Shown piece by piece: positions 59,980 to 64,000 of a stretch of 64,000 bases of DNA. Source of the DNA: JAWKUK01 sp041398605 (lineage in GTDB: Bacteria; Planctomycetota; UBA1135; GCA-002686595); NCBI GenBank assembly GCA_041398605.1, contig JAWKUK010000005.1, positions 62,001-126,000 on the forward strand, given 5' to 3'. The position numbers and the translations under genes were made by a program. Position 1 is the first letter of the stretch; every line of letters starts with the position of its first letter. The notes below the pieces were generated by a model that saw nothing but the letters and a program-made list of their open reading frames with translations, ran no database searches and was not told the origin of the DNA.

Positions 59980-60182
59980 CCGTCGTTCTTTCCTTCGAGC
60001 TGGGGCTCGTCCGGGGGTCCATCGGTGAACACCACACGCAGTACAGAGGCACTGCGCGGGATACGTGTGTCAGCCGCCGCAGCGCAGCTTCCGAACGCAG
60101 GGAATTGGTCCCATGTTGGTGCTGTGCAGGGTCGTGCAATGAGGCATGGTGGTGCACGCGTCGAGCGCGTGCGGCGCCGCGT

Positions 60183-61106
60183 TCAATGGCATTCGTAGAG
60201 CGCGGAGCTCGCGTACGGGGAGACGAACGTCGCGGGTCGCGCGACGATGACAGGGGTGGTGGTCTCGGCGGCCTCGCGCGGCCATTGCTGCGTCGAGGTC
60301 ATGCGGCTCGGATCGAGCACGAGCGCGCTCGGCCGCAGGCGTGCAGCCGTCGCGTGGAGGAAGGTGCGAGGGTCGTCGAAGCCGACGTGGACCGCCGGCT
60401 CGACGCGCGCTCCGGCGATCCTGCGATAGGCCGCGAGCGCGTCTGTGGCGAGCCGCTTCCGCGCGGCCTGCAGGTGCGCGGCGCGGGCGCGCTCGCCGCA
60501 GGTCGGCAGCGACGCCAACGGCACCGTCGAGGCCGTCGCCAGGTGCAGCGGCGCTCGCAACGCGCGCGCCAGCCGGCATGCGAGCGCGAGCCCCGTCGTG
60601 TCGTGCGCGTCGGCCAAGAAGCCGCCGTCCGTGATCGGGTGCGTGGAATCGACGATCCAGACCGGCGCGGGGCACGTCCTCACGAGGGCCTGGGCGGTCG
60701 GGCCCAGGCGCGCGAGCCCGTCGACGCCCTCCGTGCGGCCGATCAACAGCAGGTCCGCGCGGGTGAACTGCGCCCGTCGCGAGAGCGCGGGGACGGCCGC
60801 GCCCGACGTCACGACCAGCTCCGCGGTGGCGCCGGAGGCGATCAAGTCGGCCACCGCAGCCTCCGCGTCGAGCAGCAGCGCCGCGCGCGGGTCCGCCTCC
60901 CGTGCTGCGCCGACGCCGCCGGTCCGCGGCGGCCAGGACTCTCCTTCGCGCCCCGTCGCGTGGATCAGGGTCACGTGGACGCCCGGCGCGCGGCGGGCCA
61001 CGGCGCCGGCGGCCGCCAAGGCGGCCCGCGTGCCGGGGCCGAAACCATGGAGCTGGCCGCCAGGGGCCAACCCGAGTCCGACGATCAGCTGGATGTGCTG
61101 TTGCAT
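60183..61106 (-). CDS. Tandem universal stress protein (UspA-like), degenerate
   Basis: About 307 residues from ATG 61106; an in-frame ATG at 61157 adds 17 residues and cannot be excluded. Two Usp-like alpha/beta domains are seen. The first reads IQLIVGLGLAPGGQ, AVARRAPGVHVTLIHATG and ADLLLIGRTEGVDGLARLGPTAQALVRTCPAPVWIVD. The second runs TTGLALACRLARALRAPLHLATA...VEPAVHVGFDDPRTFLHATAARLRPSALVLDPSR...TTPVIVARP. The GxxG-x9-G(S/T) ATP loop is weak in both, so nucleotide binding is doubtful. Soluble, with no signal peptide. It sits 200 bp upstream of hpf on the same strand, a common pairing in anaerobiosis or stasis responses. Confidence 0.75.
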   Translation of the reverse strand: MQQHIQLIVGLGLAPGGQLHGFGPGTRAALAAAGAVARRAPGVHVTLIHATGREGESWPPRTGGVGAAREADPRAALLLDAEAAVADLIASGATAELVVTSGAAVPALSRRAQFTRADLLLIGRTEGVDGLARLGPTAQALVRTCPAPVWIVDSTHPITDGGFLADAHDTTGLALACRLARALRAPLHLATASTVPLASLPTCGERARAAHLQAARKRLATDALAAYRRIAGARVEPAVHVGFDDPRTFLHATAARLRPSALVLDPSRMTSTQQWPREAAETTTPVIVARPATFVSPYASSALYECH

Positions 61107-61390
61107 CGAGGGCGCGTCCGATCGCCGCGCAGCGACCGTGGCTAGAAACTGCGACATTCCGGCGCGGTTCGCAGCCCATATCCCCTGAAATCCCCGTCTA
61201 TGGGGCGCTCATTTTGGGGCCCTACACCCACTGGTAGGCTGTTCGCTCATTCACCTACAACCTGTAGTAGGGCGCGCCGCGGATTGGGTCGGCCGCGGAC
61301 ATGTCTCGAATTGAGACCCAGACCCCGTCACCCCCAGCCCCATTCGTGCGAAACCCTCGCGCGGTCGTCGGGTTCCAATCCCTGCGCGCA

Positions 61391-62032
61391 ATGCTCGGCC
61401 CCATCCTGACCCCAGATGACCGCGACCCGGCGCCGAGCCCCGCATCGGAGCCGGACCCCGGGGCGGCCCTCATGGCCGAGTGGCAGGCCGGCGACGAGGG
61501 CGCGTTCGAGCGCCTCGTCGAGCGGTACTCGGGGGCGGTCTGGTCGCTCCTGACGCGCTTCCTCGGTCAGCGCGAGGGGCGCGAGGACCTCGTCCAGGAC
61601 GTGTTCCTACGCGTGGTGCGCGCCCGTGACCGGTACGAGCCGACCGCGCGCTTCACGACCTGGCTCTACCGAATCGTGTTCAACCTCGCCGTGAACGAGA
61701 CGCAGCGCGGCCGCGACACCGTCTCCCTCGAGCCCGACGCCGGCTCGGGGTCCCGGGATACGGGTGCGCTCGAAGTGGTCGACATGAGCTGCGGGGCGCC
61801 GGACGCAGGACTCGTCCGCGCCGACCTCGTGGCCGCCGTGCGCGCGGCCATCGCTGAGCTCCCCGAGAGTCAGCGGATGGCGCTCGTGCTGGCCAAGTAC
61901 GAAGGACTCTCCCAGGCTGAAATCGCGGACGTCATCGGTTCGACCGAGAAGGCCGTGAAGTCTCTCATCCACCGCGCGCGGGAGAATCTGCGCGCGCTTC
62001 TGATCCCCTATCTCGAGCAGGAGGTCGCATGA
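61391..62032 (+). CDS. ECF RNA polymerase sigma factor
   Basis: 213 residues from ATG 61391; another ATG at 61301 adds 30 residues of low complexity. Region 2: LMAEWQAGDEGAFERLVERYSGAVWSLLTRFLGQREGREDLVQDVFLRVVRARDRYEPTARFTTWLYRIVFNLAVNETQR, with the typical DLVQDVFLRV and FTTWLYRI blocks. Region 4: AIAELPESQRMALVLAKYEGLSQAEIADVIGSTEKAVKSLIHRARENLR. Its TGA overlaps the ATG of the next gene (ATGA), so translation is coupled to the putative anti-sigma factor. A short dyad CTACA-ACC-TGTAG lies at 61255-61267 in the upstream region. Confidence 0.93.
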   Translation: MLGPILTPDDRDPAPSPASEPDPGAALMAEWQAGDEGAFERLVERYSGAVWSLLTRFLGQREGREDLVQDVFLRVVRARDRYEPTARFTTWLYRIVFNLAVNETQRGRDTVSLEPDAGSGSRDTGALEVVDMSCGAPDAGLVRADLVAAVRAAIAELPESQRMALVLAKYEGLSQAEIADVIGSTEKAVKSLIHRARENLRALLIPYLEQEVA

Positions 62033-62685
62033 CCCTGCCGCCCAACGACAGTCGTCACGAAGCACACCAGCACGGTGACCCCAACCGGTTCGACGAGCTC
62101 GACCGGCTCCTCGACCTCGACCGCGCGGTCGACGTACCGCGCGGGCTCGCGACGCGTGTGCTCGCCGGGCTCCATCAGCGCGAAGAGCGCGCCCTCGATG
62201 TGCTCGTCGATCTCGCGGGTCAGGTCGACGACCCGCCGCGCGGGCTGGTCGAGCGCGTCCTCGGCGCGGTTCGGGAGGGTTCACGCGCCGCAGCGTCGCC
62301 TGCCGCGTCTCCTGCCGCGTCCCGTGCCGCGTCTCCTGCCGTGCGATTGGCGCCCGGGCCGCGCCCTCGACCTGCCGTCTGGCTCCCCGGCGGCACGTTG
62401 CCCCGTGTCGCCGCTGCCGCTGCCGTGTTGGCGCTCTCCGTCGGCGCGTGGCGCCTCACGCGGCCCGAGCTCGGGGCTCAGGGGGGCACCGCCGGCGGCC
62501 CGCGCCTGGAGACGGCCGCGGCGCCCCTCGGCGTGCTCGAGTTCCTGCCGGTGCTCGAGCGCTGGGACCTCCTCGTCGGCGACGGGCAGAACACAGCGGT
62601 CGATACCGCGGACCTCGACACCTTGGCGGCGCTCGACGATGACGACGAGCTGTTGCTGCTGCTCTCCAGCGAGGAGAACGGGTGA
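62029..62685 (+). CDS. Putative membrane anti-sigma factor
   Basis: 218 residues. The ATG overlaps the sigma gene stop by 4 bp, the classic layout of sigma/anti-sigma pairs. The N-terminal ~80 residues are acidic and helical (FDELDRLLDLDRAVDVPRGLATRVLAGLHQREER) and would be cytoplasmic. An Ala/Pro/Ser linker with internal DNA repeats (62285-62340) leads to one hydrophobic segment (VAAAAAVLALSVGAW) near residue 130-145. The outer part ends DDDDELLLLLSSEENG. No zinc-binding HxxxCxxC motif is seen, so it is not a ZAS protein. The function rests on position and topology. Confidence 0.65.
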   Translation: MTLPPNDSRHEAHQHGDPNRFDELDRLLDLDRAVDVPRGLATRVLAGLHQREERALDVLVDLAGQVDDPPRGLVERVLGAVREGSRAAASPAASPAASRAASPAVRLAPGPRPRPAVWLPGGTLPRVAAAAAVLALSVGAWRLTRPELGAQGGTAGGPRLETAAAPLGVLEFLPVLERWDLLVGDGQNTAVDTADLDTLAALDDDDELLLLLSSEENG

Positions 62686-62689
62686 CGTG

Positions 62690-64000
62690 ATGGGACCTCG
62701 TCCGATCCTCGTGCGCATGTCATGGGCGCTCGCCGCGAGGGGCTTGACCCTGGCCGCCGCGTGCCTCCTCTCGACCTCGCTCGCCCTGTCGCTAGCCGGG
62801 CCGCTGACGGCGCAGGCGGCGGGCGAGGACGAAGCGCGAGTCGCTCAACTGCAGCGACGTTGGAGCGAGCTCTCGCCTGAACGTCGCGCGGAGCTCATGC
62901 GCCGCTACGACGAGCTGCGAGCGTTGCCGAAGGAAGAGCGCGAACAGCTCGTCCAACGCGCCAATGAGCTGCAGCGCATCGAGCAGGATGTCGAGGGGAG
63001 CCTGTCGGCCGAGCAGCGCGTCAAGCTCCAGGCGCTCCCGCAAGAGGCCCGGCGACGGGTCGTCCGCGAGCTCGCGCTCGACCGTGCGCGAGAGCGTGCA
63101 GAGCGGCTGCGCGAGCTGATGCCGACGGAGCGGCGCGAGGCGTTGCAGGGCAATGATCGTCGGGCGCGCGCTCGTGCGCTTGACGACTTGCGTCGCCAGA
63201 ACGAGCTCGAGCTCCCGCGTCGCATTCGACACATGGGCGAGGACCTCGGTCTGCCGCCGCCGGAGGTCGAGCGGCTCGTGGGGCTGCCGCCGCACGAGCA
63301 GCGGGGCGAGCTGCATGACATGTTGCGCCGTCGCGCGGTGCGCTGGGTTGAGCGCAACGGGCTGCCTCGCGGGCTTGATCCGGGCGAGTGGCAACGCCTG
63401 CTCGAGGGACCGCCCGAGGACTTTGCGCGTCGCTATGGCCGGCTCCGGGACGAGCTCGGTTTGCACGGCCCACCGCCGGAGCCGCGCGAGGGCGGGCGCG
63501 GCGGCGACCGCCCCGGTGACCCGCGCAATGGACGCCGAGGCGCGGGCCGTCAGGAAGGTCCTGGGGCGCCGCCTTGGCGTGGTGGCCCCGGTGGTGGCCC
63601 CGGTGGTGGCCCCGGCGGCGGCCCCGGCGGCGGCCCCGGCGGCGGCCCCGGCGGCGGCCCCGGTGGCGGCCCCGGTGGCGGCCCCGGTGGCGGCCCCGGT
63701 GGCGGCCCCGGTGGCGGCCCCGGTGGTCGCGCGCCGAGCGCAGCCGCAGAGGCCTGGCTCTCGCGCATGCGCGCGGCGGGGGCGCCGACCATCGACGAGC
63801 GCCTTGAATTCGCCGCGCTCCCGCCCGAGGTGCGGGAGGAGCGGCTCGGCGAGCGCCTCCGCGCACGTGTCATCGCGCTGCTCGGAGAGGCGGGCGCGAG
63901 CGAGGCAGACCTGCAACGCTTGCGCGAGGCTCCCCCCGAGCACTTCAGGCGCGTCACGCGTGACTTCGTGATCGAGCGCTTCGGGGCGCGGGGCACTGGC
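62690..64000 (+). CDS. Exported DUF3106-like charged helical protein, partial at window end
   Basis: At least 437 residues; no stop before the window ends. ATG 62690 lies 4 bp after the anti-sigma stop. A signal peptide (LTLAAACLLSTSLALSLAGPLTAQA) leads into long Arg/Glu-rich helices with LSPERRAELMRRYDELRALPKEEREQLVQR-type repeats, the DUF3106 pattern, as in periplasmic sensor partners of ECF systems. A (GGPG)n stretch follows, then more helical repeat (TIDERLEFAALPPEVREERLGERLRARVI). Together with the sigma and anti-sigma genes it may sense envelope or metal stress; that is inferred from the operon. Confidence 0.75.
   Translation, partial: MGPRPILVRMSWALAARGLTLAAACLLSTSLALSLAGPLTAQAAGEDEARVAQLQRRWSELSPERRAELMRRYDELRALPKEEREQLVQRANELQRIEQDVEGSLSAEQRVKLQALPQEARRRVVRELALDRARERAERLRELMPTERREALQGNDRRARARALDDLRRQNELELPRRIRHMGEDLGLPPPEVERLVGLPPHEQRGELHDMLRRRAVRWVERNGLPRGLDPGEWQRLLEGPPEDFARRYGRLRDELGLHGPPPEPREGGRGGDRPGDPRNGRRGAGRQEGPGAPPWRGGPGGGPGGGPGGGPGGGPGGGPGGGPGGGPGGGPGGGPGGGPGGGPGGRAPSAAAEAWLSRMRAAGAPTIDERLEFAALPPEVREERLGERLRARVIALLGEAGASEADLQRLREAPPEHFRRVTRDFVIERFGARGTG
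63580..63726 (+). repeat. 12-bp tandem repeat encoding (GGPG)n
   Basis: About twelve units of GGTGGCCCCGGT/GGCGGCCCCGGC, in frame in the DUF3106-like gene, giving a flexible Gly-Pro linker. The unit is a multiple of three, so copy changes alter linker length only. Confidence 0.95.

Noticed and set aside
63580..63726. Possible CRISPR array
   Set aside because: Units are contiguous 12-mers without spacers and are in frame in a protein; it is a coding minisatellite.

Overview
This window is a GC-rich (about 70% G+C by eye) chromosomal segment of a Gram-negative, heterotrophic bacterium, most likely a planctomycete. The evidence is the gene content. There is a very large PQQ/sorbosone-type membrane-bound dehydrogenase with a C-terminal c-type cytochrome, a DUF1080 lipoprotein, DUF6288-like PDZ/HEAT and HEAT-cytochrome proteins, a Ser/Thr kinase with a WD40 C-terminus, ECF sigma factors and many secreted beta-propeller, LamG, SBBP and FG-GAP proteins. 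I saw no tRNA, rRNA, CRISPR array, prophage or intact IS element.

Layout. 0-8 kb: a frameshifted glycine-rich secreted protein, a nidogen-like surface protein, a monoheme protein, a PDZ/HEAT protein and a PRC-barrel protein. 8-14 kb: a small glycine-zipper protein preceded by a 14-bp tandem repeat whose every unit carries an ATG, the error-prone polymerase DnaE2/ImuC, a large GC-rich inverted repeat and a propeller protein. 14-24 kb: the remnant of a tetR gene beside a serine beta-lactamase-fold protein, a large kinase-WD40 protein, an SBBP-repeat protein and an ECF sigma factor. 24-31 kb: an unlisted 39-residue lysine-rich microprotein, more surface proteins, a nitroreductase, an esterase and a two-lobed propeller lipoprotein cut by an in-frame TAG. 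31-43 kb: a run of very large secreted proteins, two of them cytochromes. 43-49 kb: a GNAT-nitrilase fusion, an SpmA-SpmB fusion, and a divergent pair of peptidoglycan carboxypeptidases (LdcA and DacB/PBP4). 49-57 kb: a GT-C-like membrane protein, a pentaheme HEAT protein, a DUF1080 lipoprotein and a subtilisin. 57-61 kb: a PLP enzyme, a thioredoxin-fold protein, a ribosome hibernation factor and a universal stress protein. 61-64 kb: an ECF sigma/anti-sigma/DUF3106 operon that runs off the window end.

The most striking observation is the thioredoxin/TlpA-like gene at 58574..59551 on the minus strand. It reads through a TGA exactly where the first cysteine of the WCGPC redox motif belongs, giving W-U-G-P-C. 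The TGA is followed at SECIS distance by a perfect 7-bp stem with a 6-nt loop that carries G at its second position, and four locally unusual codons encode this stem. It is a candidate selenoprotein that a normal annotation would split into two genes. A second genome-scale signal is a shared C-terminal module of about 135 residues on five otherwise unrelated secreted proteins; it looks like a lineage-specific sorting or attachment domain. Many genes end in long GC-only hairpins without U-tracts, which help define the transcription units.
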